Made by a program: the position numbers and the translations under genes. This document shows positions 35,356 through 46,885 of a stretch of 64,000 bases of DNA, in pieces (positions within the stretch are counted from its first letter, which is position 1; each line of letters begins with the position of its first letter). Under the pieces are notes generated by a model, which was given only the letters and a program-made list of their open reading frames with translations, had not been told where the DNA came from and did no database searches. This DNA comes from Ctenosaura bakeri. Lineage: Eukaryota; Chordata; Lepidosauria; Squamata; Iguanidae. The stretch lies in assembly GCA_948474755.1 (NCBI GenBank), contig CAOLHI010004280.1, positions 62,001 through 126,000 on the forward strand, given 5' to 3'.

Positions 35356-35733
35356 CAGTCATCTCTCCACATTTGCCAGGGTTAGGGACATAGGACACCC
35401 ATGAAAGTGGAAAAACTATGAATAACTCTAGGCCCTCCCAAACCATATTTAACACACAAAAAAGGATTATTACCATATTGAACTCGCCGTGGATTCTTTT
35501 GAGGCATCAGGGTTCCTTCACAAGGCAGAAGTGGGTGGGCTTACTGCCTCTTCTGCTGCTGCCCCCGACCATTTTTAATAAGGACTTAGCAAGTATCGTT
35601 CACACTTTCTCAGTCTCATGAGGCTTGCAGTCCCTATTAAAAATGGCACAGGGAGGCAGCAGAGGTGACAGCAAATAATCCATGAATAATCAAATCCGCA
35701 AAAGTGAAACCTGGAAATATGGAGGGCTGGCTG
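35356..35733 (-). mobile_element. Tigger-like nonautonomous element, copy 2
   Basis: CAGTCATCTCTCCACATTTG at the left end and AAATATGGAGGGCTGGCTG at the right end are complementary. TA dinucleotides flank both ends (35,354-35,355 and 35,734-35,735). Inverted relative to copy 1, with a shared interior (TGGATTCTTTTGAGGCATCA, CCTATTAAAAATGGCACAGG). Confidence 0.88.
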
Positions 35734-35959
35734 TATTTGGAGACAGATTAGGTTAGCTACATGTGTTGTCAATCACCTATTTTACTAAAACCTTTCCAAC
35801 ATAGCTGATACCCAAAATTGGGAAGGTTGTATCTTAACCAAATAGTAGTGACATGCATGGACAACTTGTAATGAACTTTATTTAGCCTGGGCAGATACAC
35901 ATTTATAAGGTGTTGCTGTCTAAATTGTATCTCACTGTCGTCTTATATTTCTTTTCCTA

Positions 35960-37530
35960 ATTATTTTAATTTTTTTTTTTACACACATAGCATAAAGCAA
36001 GCTAAACTTAAATAAGAAATCACATCAGTCATTTCTCCTCAGTCTCTTGCTGACTTCCACCTCACAGTTCCTGTTATAACTGTCACATCTATTCTTTATA
36101 TATTTATTATTATTTATCATAATCAAACTCTAACTGAACCTTAACAAACATACATAAATATACTTAATTAGCTTACTAATTTTTATATATAAAATCAGAA
36201 ATCAATTATGATCTCAACATATTATGAGAAAATTATTGGTCACCAATCCATGGAACCAGTTATTGCTACTTCTCCCCAAATAGTCATTCAATCCTCCCTT
36301 CTTTTATTAGACAAGTAAATTTGTTCATCTGGGCCTATTAATTTTAACAACCAATTGTGTATTTGTTTTTTGGTAGCGAGTAGCTTTTGGCCATTTCTGC
36401 ACAAAAGGGCAGAAGCGGTTTACCGCATGTCAAGAGCAGAGTTTTTTCATTCCGATTCAAAAACTGTGCTGTCTGCGCGCTCCCATTTACATCATACTTC
36501 CTTGGAGAAAAGTGGTTGCTGCATCTGCAACAGCAACTCCTTGGTCACTCCCACCCCCCTTTCATCGCATTGAACCATGCTAGGAACTGAAAACATGCAG
36601 AACCATGAGAGAAACTACGAAGCCAAACCGGTTCAATGTGCAGATGGGAGAGTGAGAATTCAAGGCAACTCTGGTGTATTGACCTCGCGCATAAATGGCT
36701 TTTGTTTCCATTTTGGGAAAGTAGTATCCTTGCTGTAGCTGTCATGTGGAATATTATCTTCCTTGCCTCTTCTCTCTAATTTATCATATATTATCCCTAA
36801 AAAGTATGTTTCAGGGGTCTTCTCTGTCTGAATTTTGAGGATTTTTTCAATCTATTGATATATTGATTGACCCACTGAGTCAATTCTGTTTGGTGTCCAA
36901 TATTTTGTGACCATTTTATCACTGCATCTTCAACAATTCCTTCCTCCATTTCCCATTTTAGTAGTATTTTGCAGATTTTTGATAAAACTTTCTTATTAGC
37001 GGTAGGTATTATCATTTCTAATTCTGTATTTTTTTCCCTTATACATCATTTAATTGTAAGTCTGTTTTCCATGTTTCCTTTAATTGCTTATATAAAAGAC
37101 AGTGACAACTTATTCCCTCTTCCTTTAACTCTTTTTGAGTTTTGGTCCTGTAATCTTCTCCCTGGAACATCAACAATTCCTTATGGGTAATCCATTTGTC
37201 TTTCAAGGTGTTTTCCCTTTTAAAAAAAGTTTTATAAAAAGCTTCATGGGGTGAGATCCACTGGGCTGTTTTAGGACAACATCTGAGTTTATAGGTTTTT
37301 CCAATTTTTTAGTAGTTATTTCCTAACGTAATTGTTATTCAAATCACCATTTACTGTTTCTTTGTCATACCAAAATTAAGCGTGCCAACCAAATCAAAGA
37401 TCTTCTACTTCAAATGCAAGCAATTGTTTATTATTTAGATTCACCCAGTCTTTTATCTAAATAGTTCACTTGATAATAAATGTTAAAGTTTGGTAGGCCA
37501 AGACCACCTCTTTCCTGTGAATCTTTTTTA
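35960..37530 (-). mobile_element. L1-like LINE 3' part, antisense, degenerate
   Basis: A T-run at 35,969-35,980 marks the 3' poly(A) on the minus strand. Minus-strand pieces of ORF2 follow: KICKILLKWEMEEGIVEDAV and IKWSQNIGH (about 36,890-36,985), and QERGGLGLPNFNIYYQVNYL near 37,455-37,525. The last is the GGLGLPN/YYxA block after the L1 RT domain. About 250 bp at 36,385-36,640 (GGCCATTTCTGCAC ... GTGCAGATGG) looks like a MITE inserted in it. Confidence 0.7.
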
Positions 37531-38096
37531 TCTTTTTTTATATAATTTTTTTTATATATTTTATAACATAGAGAGAAAACATTACAATACATATAATAAC
37601 TAAGACAAAAACTAACAATACTAATACTAAAAAAACCCTAGTACTTAATTCAGCATAACTTACCATAACTTGACAACAAATAACTAAAAAAAATTTGGCT
37701 CCTGAGCCATTGCAGACAGCCCATATTATTTAAAAAGTAACACCTAAGTATGAAATCATTTTTATACCACAGCTATTAGTTGCTACTAATCATTTATCAT
37801 TATAATATTTGCTTACTTATCTTATTTACTTAATTGGTTTTCCAAGTGAAATCACTATTAACCTATTCCATACTCTATACAAATTCTATTAATATAATGC
37901 TATTTATTTATTTATTATATTTATGGGCCACCTTTCTTCCAAGATTGGGACCCAAGGTGGCTTCCATCAATAAATGTCTGTTAAAAACAATTAATAAAAT
38001 TAAACATGTTAAAAACATTTAAAACTACTAAAAACATTTAAAACAGCTAAAAACATTAAAAGGATATAGAACTTGAAAGCAATGCTAATTAATAAG

Positions 38097-38771
38097 CTAC
38101 CCAGCCAAAGGAAACACTTGTTTGAAGAGAAAGGTTTTTGCCTGTCGGCGAAAGGAGAGCAGGGAAGGGGCATGCCTAGCCTTCTGTGGAAGAGAGTTCC
38201 ACAGGGTGGGAGCAGCCACTGAGAAGGCTCTCCTTTGTTTCCTCACTAGGCGAGCCTGGGATGGTGATGAGACAGAGAGAAAGCCTTCCTCAGCAGATCC
38301 TAAAATTCTAGCTGGCTTGTACAAGGAGATACGGTCATTCAAATAGTCTGGATCTAAGCTGTTTAGGGCTTTATAGGTCATAACCAGCACCTTGAATTGT
38401 GCCCAAAAACAAACAAGTAGCCAGTGGAGCTGTTTTAACAAGGGAGTTATGTGCTCCCTGTAACTGGCCCCAGTCAGCATTCTTGCTACCGCATTTTGAA
38501 CCCGCTGAAGTTTTTGAACTGTTTCCAAAGGCAGTCCCATGTAGAGCGCTTTACAGTAGTCCAACTGAGATGTAATCAAGGTGTGTGTCACTGAAGCCAC
38601 ATCTGACAACTCAAGGAACAGCTGCAGCTGGTGCACAAGTTTTAACTGTGCAAATGCACTCCTGGCCACTGCTGAAACCAGAGCATCCAGGCTCAGAGTT
38701 GAATTCAAGAGAACACCCTGGCTGCAAGACTGTGATTTCAGGGGGAGTGTAACCCCATCCAGCACAGGCAA
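38097..38771 (-). pseudogene. L2-like LINE ORF2 C-terminal open segment (224 codons)
   Basis: The longest uninterrupted piece of the L2-like ORF2. It begins just after the RT active-site region and contains the thumb/connection motifs LITSQLDYCKALYMGLP, KLQRVQNAVARMLTG and AFSVAAPTLWNSLP before a terminal SFRRQAKTFLFKQVF. The upstream catalytic part is in other frames (YADD at about 38,955), separated by frameshifts, so this is a relic, not a gene. Confidence 0.85.
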
Positions 38772-39582
38772 AATCCCTGTTCCCTGATCTGCCTTTTAAC
38801 TGACCGGCAGCACTTGTCTTGTCTAGATTAAGTTTCAATTTCTTTGCCCTCATCCAGTCCATTACTGACAGCAGACATTAGTTCAGGACCAAAACAGCTT
38901 CTTTGGAATCAGATGGAATGGAGAAATACAGTTGGATGTCATCAGCATATTGATGACACTGAACTCCAAAACTCCAGATGATCTCTCCCAGCGGTCTCAT
39001 GTAGATGTTAAACAGCATGGGGGACAAGACAGCCCAATGGCCAGGGAGTCGAACAGGAGTCCCCCAGCACCAGCTTCTAAGTTCTCCTTGCCAGGAATGA
39101 CTGGAACCACTGCATAACAGTGCCCCCAAGTCCCATCCCAGAGAGTCAGCCCAGGATACCATGGTCAATGGTATCAAAAGCTGCTGAGAGGTCCAGCAGA
39201 ACCAACAGGGTCACACTCCCTGTCTAGTTCCCAGCTTAGGTCATCCACCAAGGTGACCAAAGCTGTTTCTGTCCCATAACCAGGCCTGAAACCAGATTGA
39301 AATGGGTCTAATCCATTTCATCCAGAAACCCTTGGAAGTGGGAGGCCAGCACGCTCTCCAGAACCTTGCCTAAGAAAGGGATATTGGAGACTGGCCGATA
39401 ATTATTCAGGAGAGTGGGATCCAGGGGGAGCTTTTCTAATAGTGGCCTCACTACAGCCTCTTTTAAACATGCTGGGAATTTACTTTGCTGCAGTGAGACA
39501 TTCACCACTCCCCTTACCCAATCAGCCAGTCCCCCTTTGGCTGCTTTCAGAAGCCAGGAGGCACAAGAGTCTGTGAGGAAAG

Positions 39583-40127
39583 GTTGAACAGAACCTGAGT
39601 CCAAAGAAAAAATACATGATGTACCTTTAAAGTTTGCACCTGGAAAGACAGAGGATGATGCAATTCTATGTAACACCTGCATGAGTTAATTGGGTTGTGT
39701 AACCAAGGTTACATCATGCCTCTAGCAGGTATGCCAGAGTTGCATCAGAGATGCCTGTATATAAGTGTGTGAGTTCTAGCCCACTGAGCCCTCTTGATGT
39801 CTGGAGAGCAGCTAGAGGCTATGTCAGCTTGCTGTTGAATGCTGAAAACTTGTATATACTGTATGTATTGGAACTCAAGAGTAAAAACCTCATGTTGGAA
39901 GATAACACTTGTGTGGGAGTATTTTTCTTGGCTTCAGGGTTTTGCTGCTAATGTTAACACTCTGCTGAGATGCTTCTAGCTGTGTGAGTAAACTCTGCTG
40001 TTTGGTATTTTTTAAACACTTGACTCTGGTGAAGCTGTCTTTTTGCCAGAGCTCAGTGCTGGAGGGAAGTGCTACTGAGAGTTTTGTGTAGGGCCCATCT
40101 TCCACCATCCCTCTGTCAGGGTCCAGT
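39583..40127 (+). mobile_element. Insertion in the L2-like LINE, LTR-like, unclassified
   Basis: Sequence here interrupts conserved LINE residues on the minus strand. On the plus strand it has a TATATAAG box at 39,757-39,765, a possible weak polyA signal (GAGTAAAAACC) about 130 bp downstream, and TGT...GTTAACA words (39,696-39,959) that could be LTR ends. No matching TSD was found, so boundaries and class are uncertain. Confidence 0.45.
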
Positions 40128-40755
40128 ATACGAGTGGTGGCTCTCACCTTTCTGAGGATCCTGTCCACATCCTCAGGCTGCACAAAGGGAAACAAATCCA
40201 TTAATACAGGACAAGTGGGTGCCAAGATTACATCTACTGAAGCTGTCTCAACTACAGCATCCAAGTCAGAGCAAATCTGGGTAATTTTGTCTGCAAAGTG
40301 TCTTGCAAATTCATCACAGTGGGCTGTAGAGGGGTCATCATCTCCTTCTTGTGAGCCAGAATGTAAAAGGCCCCTGACCACTCAAAACAGTTCCACTGGG
40401 TGGCAGTATGAAGTATAATTTCTTTGCTGCCATAATTGCCACAGCATAGGCTTTCCAATAAGACCTAATCTGCGTTTGATCAGGCTCACTCTGAGTCTCC
40501 TGCCAATATCACTCTAGTCTCCATCCCATTCATTTCATCATCATCAGCTCTCCAGTAAACCAGGGAAATTGACTGACACTACTTTGTAGGAGGGGATGCT
40601 TAGGAGCAATGATGTACACTGCCCTGCCCATTTCTCTGTTCCAGAGATCAGCCAGGGTTTTGACAGGATCACCTGCTGAGGCAACAGGAAACTCCCCAAG
40701 AGCCATCAGGAATCCACCAGGATCCGTAAGTCTCCTGGGGTGGACCATCTTACTT

Positions 40756-41482
40756 TATATTACTTTATATCTTCTGCTCAGAAAGTTACCAACTTCCATT
40801 TGTGAAATTTGCAGATGCATTTTCATGAAATCCCTTTATACTGATTTGTTTTGTTTTACATAGAATAACATTCAACTTTATTTGGCTTACAGTCTTGATT
40901 TGGGGGGATATCATTTTTATTTGTAATCTGGTATGAAACATTTGTTATATATAATTACAATATCTAATAAGTTTTACTAGGTCAATATTTAAGAATGTAC
41001 AGATGTATTATCCAATGCTAACAACCCCTGAAGAAGGCCACACAAATATTTCCCAGTTGAAATGTACATGACCTTTATTAAAAAATAAAATAAAGCCCAT
41101 ATAAACTCACACAGAGTACAAAGGCAGGAGATAAATTGTAATATTTTGTTACGGGTCCTCACTTACAATAATAATGATCACAAGCAGAAACCATATATCC
41201 TGACTAGTTTTCTAGCAGTCAAGGCCTTTGCTTAGTTTAGATAAACTGTGTTCTCCTGAAGGAAGACTTAGATGTCAAAGAGTGAAATGTGTCCACAATT
41301 CCTATGAGAAGGATTCCCTTGGCCTACCCTATCCTCACAGATACTCCCTCAAGGATGAGGAAATACTCTTAATTCCAGCTCCCCAGTGATGTGACACTGA
41401 CACTCTGTGACAGCAGTGGGGAAAGTGATGCTCATCACCACAAGCAGTCCCCAGGGCTCCCATTTAAAGAAAAAGAAATTAA
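40756..41482. other. Nothing recognised
   Basis: AT-rich DNA with no supported frame or repeat. Confidence 0.3.
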
Positions 41483-41785
41483 TTGAACAATAATTTCCCT
41501 AAGAGTTGGGAAGCATTTTTGGCCATTTTAGACCTAGGAAAGGCCTTTTTTCCATTAGGGAGTGACCTGGAAATTACCTTTTTAATCATTTCCTCTTGGA
41601 AAAAAGACCTTTCTTGGAGCTGGCCAGGCCAAGAGAGGGACATGTTTTTCAGGGGTTTGGCAAAAGATGTGACCTAAGATCCCTTGGGGGCCATTGTGGC
41701 CCAGAAACCTTTGAGAATTGTCCACCCTGCTGTATAATTAGTGTGTGTGCTCCTGAATAATGTCAACTTTTTGATGATACATATG
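41483..41785 (+). repeat. Unclassified repeat, copy A of a direct pair
   Basis: TTTTTGGCCATTTTAGACCT, GGCCAAGAGAGGGACATG, CTTGGGGGCCATTGTGGCCC and GTGTGTGCTCCTGAATAATG recur in the same order at 43,190-43,515. Confidence 0.75.
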
Positions 41786-42104
41786 TAAATACCACTATTC
41801 TAAACAGAACACAATGGCAGCTGTATTTAAATAGCCCGGCAAAACAAGACCGTGCTCATTGATGTCCTGCTCTTAAATTTGTAACTGTGTGAAGTGGTCC
41901 CATGTTCAGTAACTCTTTGAACTGCTTCCCTGGAAAGTATAACAGACCTCTGCTTAATCATTTTACTCCCCCTCCCTCCACAATCCAGTGGGATTTTCCT
42001 TTGCCATGCCTCATTAAAAAATAGCTTGCTGATAATAATGATTCTTTTTAAGAATTAGAGACTTAATCTTCATTGTACATTTGACCACCACTCTCCGATT
42101 AACC

Positions 42105-42452
42105 ACCACTCTTCGAGTCTTCATCTCTCCTGTTATCTCCAATGCATATGCATTCATAATCAGCTTCGGCTGATACGCCAGCTGCGCCCCTTCCTGGACC
42201 TGGAACACCTAAAAACAGTGGTACATGCGCTGGTAACTTCACAGATTGACTTCTGCAATGCGCTCTACATAGGGCTACCCATGTGCTTAGTCCGGAAACT
42301 TCAATTAGTTCAGAATATGGCAGCCAGGTTGGTCACCGGAACATCTAAAACTGATCACATAATACCAATTCTGAAGTCTTTACACTGGCTGCCTATTAGT
42401 TTCTGGGCACAGTACAAGGTGTTGGTTCTTACCTTTAAAGCCCTCCATGGAA
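42105..42452 (+). mobile_element. L2-like LINE fragment
   Basis: The plus strand encodes VVHALVTSQIDFCNALYIGL, KLQLVQNMAARLVTGTSKTD and SLHWLPISFWAQYKVLVLTF, the C-terminal region of an L2-type ORF2 in one open frame. It stops abruptly after KALHG, where CR1 sequence begins. Confidence 0.85.
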
Positions 42453-43178
42453 TACAAAAATATAGGATGGGGGACATGTGACTGGATAGCAGTACGTGTG
42501 AAAGGGATCTAGGAGTCTTCATAGACCACAAGCTGAACATGAGTCAGGAGTGTGATGTGGCAGCCAAGAAAGCCAATGCAATTCTTGGCTGCATCAATAA
42601 GAGTATGGTGTCTAGATCGAGGGAGGTACTGGTACCACTCCACTCTGCTTTGGTTAGACCCCATCTTGAATACTGTGTCCAGTTCTGGGCACCCCAATTC
42701 AAGAAGGATATTGACAAGCTGGAGCAAGTCCAGAGGAGGGCGACCAAAATGGTGAGAGGCCTGGAAGCCATGCCCTATGAGGATAGACTTAGAGAGCTGG
42801 GTATGTTTAGTCTGCAGAAGAGAAGGTTAAGAGGGGACATGACAGCCATGTTTAAATATTTGAAGGGATGCCACATAGAGGAAGGAGAGGGCTTGTTTTC
42901 TGCTGCTCCAGAGACCAGGACAAGGAGCAATGGATTCAAGCTGCAGGAAAGGAGATTCCACCGGAACCTCAGGAAGAACTTCCTGACAGTCAGGGCTGTC
43001 TGGCAGTGGAATGTGCTGCCTCGGAGTGTAGTGGAGTCTCTTTCCTTGGAGGTTTTTAAGCAGAGGCTTGATGGCCATCTGTCGGGATTGCTGTGAGGGT
43101 GTTCCTGCATGGCAGGGGGTTGGACTGGATGGCCCCTGTGGTCTCTTCCAACTCTAGATTTTTATGATTCTATGAATA
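42453..43178 (+). mobile_element. CR1 LINE 3' end with open ORF2 tail
   Basis: Begins with decayed CR1 text (RDLGVFIDHKLNMSQECDVA) and continues in one open frame (42,539-43,096): [63 protein letters not shown] and so on to LEVFKQRLDGHLSGLL. The 3' UTR ends with the CR1 terminus TTATGATTCTATGAAT and has no poly(A). The open tail suggests a relatively young copy, but it is truncated before the RT active site and cannot be autonomous. Confidence 0.93.
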
Positions 43179-43189
43179 ATTGTCCCCAG

Positions 43190-43515
43190 TTGCACTCAGG
43201 CATACCCTAGGGCTTGAGAGGCATTTTTGGGGGTCCATTCTGGGCCATTTTAGGCCTAGGAGAGGCCTTTTTTCCTCATCAGATAGTGAGCTGGAAATTG
43301 CCTTCAAGATCACTTCCTGTTTTAAAAAAAGGGGCATTTTGGAGGTGACATGGCCAAGAGAGGGACATTTGTTTCAGGGCTTTGGCAAAGGGTGTGGCCC
43401 TCTAAGGTTCCTTGGGGGCCAATGTTGCCCACAAACCCCTAAGAATTACCCACCTGATATATAGATATAAACATATAGTGTATGTGTTCCTAAACAATTT
43501 TCACTTTTTGTTGCA
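43190..43515 (+). repeat. Unclassified repeat, copy B of a direct pair
   Basis: Same ordered words as 41,483-41,785 (GGCCATTTTAGGCCTAGGAG, CATGGCCAAGAGAGGGACAT, TTGGGGGCCAATGTTGCCCA), with small indels. Confidence 0.75.
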
Positions 43516-44249
43516 TCATCTATGAGTGTACAATTTCTTAGTCCTTTTCCAATTATGATGAAGCATTATTTTAAAATGACAGAACTAACTTACCCCAGTT
43601 TCACTTGTTTCCTCCTTTTATATTTCAGTACAACGTGCAAGTATTTTTTGTCAGTTTCTCGTATGGGAATACCCATAATTTCAATTTGTGCCAGGGACTG
43701 TTTACTAAGAAAAGCAGCGCGGAGGTTCTCCCAAATGGCATTGATCAGGTAGCAATAACTCGGACTAAGAGATAGGAACAAAACACAAGGTCCTCTTAAT
43801 TCGCATCTGACTTTTCAGAAACACTTTAACTGCTAAACAAGAGACTCCAGATTATTTTAAGTATTATCCTACTAAATGCTGCTAACTAAGATAGTTGTGT
43901 AGAGCCTGTTCACCACCTTCTAGAAATACTGACTCCTCTTTCCTGTCACTCACTCACTCTGGTAAAACGCTTACAAGATGATCATGTGAGAGCTGCGTAT
44001 TTGCAGATCATCTGCTGGATTTACAGTATGCTGAACTGCTTTCAAAAGAAAGAAAGAAAGAAGAAATCTTTGGCCACACCTTGCTGAGACTGTCTGCTGA
44101 ACTTCCTTTTATTTGAACAAGCATATTACAGAGCTTGAGGACTACTGTTGAACTTTATTTTTTCTTTACCCTGTGTTTTTGCTCTAGCTCTGCATTAAGC
44201 TATATTCTTCTACATGATTTTCTTCCTTTTCTTCCATCTTTAGGTTTCT
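43516..44249. other. No gene; GAAA microsatellite near 44,047
   Basis: A short (AAAG)n at 44,047-44,073. Nothing else recognised. Confidence 0.35.
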
Positions 44250-45335
44250 TCTCTTAAAGAGATGACTAAGTGGAATGGGAGGGGTGCTGATCTTTTAACC
44301 TTTGTGGCTGAATTACCACATAATACTTAACCTGATGGTTAACATTCTAACAACATATAGATCCAAAGATTTTGCTCTTATGGCAGTAGGACTGAAGGAC
44401 ACATTAGGAGATTTTATAGTTGTTTCACATTCACTTAATTATATTTTGTATTTTTTTTCTTTAATATGTTGTATTTCTTTATTTAACATTTACTTATCTT
44501 TGAGTCACAATGTAATGGATTCAGTTGCTGTGCTCTAGCCATTATTATTACGTTTATTTTAAAAGCATTATATTTTAAATTGTTCTCATGGTTATGGACT
44601 CCTATTGCTTTTCACCATCTGGTGTGTCATTTCAATAAATGCAAAATTTGCTTTATTTTTTGGTGTAATTCTGGGCCAAAATGGAAGAACGGTGATAAAG
44701 AAGCCATTTTCTGGTACAGCAGACGGTACCTCCTATCTTGGCCTCCCCCTCTTTGTATCAAGCAAGCTCCCAGTTCTAACGTATGTGCATGATGTGTTGT
44801 CATCTCTCTTAACCACAGAGACTTGAGGTATGTTACTCAGATTTAGCTCCTTATGTAGTAAAACTATCTTCCATTTTAATTACAGACTTAATGGAGAACA
44901 TTTCAAACAGTATTTTTCCAAAAAAAAAAAAGAGTCTTATACGCCAGCAAATACAGTACATTACAATGTGGTCAAATACACAACATGTAGAAATATACAG
45001 AAGATCTTAAAGTTTTTTTTCCCTCTAAGGGTGGTCAACTGACAAAGTCAATGAAGGCAGCTGACCAAGTGAAGTTGAGATCCGGGATGAAAATAGTATT
45101 CTTTCTATAGAAGTACCTAGGTTTGTAAGAAAAAATACTTGCTTTATACCCAAACTGGCATCCCTTCAGAAGGTAAATAAAGCTGTATATAAATAAAGCT
45201 CAGGATTAACAAAAGCGTCAGTAGTGCAGACTGTGCATAGTGCAGGCTGAATGAAATGGCTGCTTCAAGATTCCCCAAGAAGTATGGGTAACATCAGTGA
45301 GATGGAAGGGAACAGTGAAGACCTATCAGCACAGA
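44250..45335 (+). repeat. Decayed LINE-like block, copy A
   Basis: Shares ordered similarity with 47,830-48,477 (CCAAAGATTTTGCTCTTA, TATTGCTTTTCACCATCTG, GTGTCATTTCAATAAAT, TACTCAGATTTAGCTC). Its right part (about 45,130-45,280) shares further similarity with 57,585-57,730 (GGCATCCC, GGATTAACAAAAGC, GAATGAAATGG). A faint RT-like string (YVHD followed by LLRFSSLCSK) suggests an old LINE, class unknown. Confidence 0.5.
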
Positions 45336-45539
45336 ATTAAATTATATTCACTCCTATATTCTTCAATTGGCTGTGGGTGGTTTTACAACTAGTTTTAATA
45401 AGCTGAGAAATTCCACCTATACCTGGGATAAGAGAGATAATTAACAATGAGCACTCTTCTTGATGTGTTTTGCTATTAATGAGGACAATCAACTTTGAAG
45501 GTTTTTATAAACTATTACCTTATCCTCCCTTGAGAAAAG

Positions 45540-46449
45540 TGTTACCCTGTTTTCTGGGGGTCCCATGAGGGACACCTAAATGCGCTCCAAATATTATAAA
45601 GTTGGGAATTAGCGAGAGCACAAGCTAGCACTATGAGAGGCAAGGCAATGCAGTGAGATCTTTTACCCAATGTCTACGGGGTCAGGCAGAGTCAATGAGC
45701 AAACAGATGTAGCAAATAAATGGTTTTCTTTATTAATGTAAAATACAGTCGAACATGTATGCAACACGCTCACAAAAGCCTATAGAAATAAAGGTAGGTG
45801 TTGGATAGAGGGTTTTAAGAGGAGGTTTTGCATGGGAGATACTATACCTGTCCTGAAGCCCGAGTAGTCTGAAGAGAAGTCAGTGGCAGTGGAAATTCTC
45901 AGCACGTGGAGCTGAGGGGAAGGCTCGTTGGACAGAGCGACAGCAAGGCGGGATGAAATTCAAAGCGATCCGAAGAGGAGCTCAAAACCAGGGGATCATA
46001 GGGGAAAATGTGCCAGTAGGCTAGTCCGTTCCCGGGGAATACAATGGGTTTTGGGCCGGAGACAAAGCCTCCGAAAGGTCAGTATTTTACATGATTGAGT
46101 TATGACAGCGTTGTTAATAGTAGACTGTATGCAAAAGCAGAGTGCTTGACAGTTGAGTATTCGGCTAGTCAAGCTGCCTGCTCAGGGCAGGGAGTCTTTT
46201 GTAAACAGCGTGCATACATAATATGATCTTAAAGAGTACTTGTCTGGAGGTCTCCTAAAACTGCGGTCCGGCTATTACTGGCCTGCTTGGATCGGTTTTG
46301 AATGGTTCAGCTACTTTTGGCCGTGCCTGTGCGCGAGGTTGTCCGGGGGCCTCACAAGCACATGGAGAGGAATGGGTAAAGAAGGCCAAATTATTGGTAT
46401 CAAATGATATCTAATATATCACAAGTCCGGACTAGAAACCATGGTAACA
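45540..46449 (-). mobile_element. Solo LTR, TGTTAC...GGTAACA family, copy 4 (910 bp), antisense
   Basis: On the minus strand it starts TGTTACCATGGTTTCTAGTC and ends CCCAGAAAACAGGGTAACA. It is flanked by a perfect 4-bp repeat, aaag (45,536-45,539 and 46,450-46,453). The minus-strand AATAAA lies at about 45,729-45,734. It is highly similar to copy 1 (5414-6326) along its length, including TAGTCCGGAC and GAGGCTTTGTCTCC. No internal genes are attached. Confidence 0.9.
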
Positions 46450-46885
46450 AAAGCCTTTACAGACTAAAAACTGCAAAAGATACAATTTACCTATTTGTAT
46501 ATTATTTTCATACCCTTGTAAGTAACAGGCTGTATTTGTAGAAATGATTGTGTTGTGGATTTAGCACACTATTTTTAGGCTCAGCGATAATACGGCCCTC
46601 CACATATACAATGAACGGCACCACAGCAGTATTATAATTTTGGTAGGAAAAAAGGCCACAACTTTATTGATTACAGTTAAAGAGGCTTGATTGACCAAGT
46701 ATCGGTTGACTGGTTCACTGGCCAAAGACAAACCAAATGGCCTAGACTGGGTATCTCCAAAATGAAAACCAAAGAAATCGACGTGGGCAGAAACCAATAC
46801 GTTGTTGCACTGAAGTCACTTGTTCTTTGTCATAACTTGGATAACTTCATGTGGTATGAAGCCAAACCTAGTACTGGAAGGAATG
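46450..46885. other. Nothing recognised
   Basis: Short frames only; no repeat ends identified. Confidence 0.3.

Larger units (their letters stand above)
37905..40755 (-). mobile_element. L2-like (CR1-superfamily) LINE, antisense, 5'-truncated and interrupted
   Basis: Reading right to left: APWFT-like linker (HPLLQSSVSQFPWFTGELMM, about 40,530-40,640), the pre-RT region (HFADKITQI, VRATTRILDP), RT palm (NNYRPVSNIPFLGKVLESVL), active site HQYADDIQLYFS at about 38,936-38,970, and the C-terminal region (LDYCKALYMGLP, SFRRQAKTFLF). The 3' UTR runs to about 37,905. The order and spacing match L2-type LINEs. Several frameshifts and stops occur, so it is inactive. About 550 bp between VRATTRILDP and the SWLLKAA segment is foreign. 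Confidence 0.88.
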
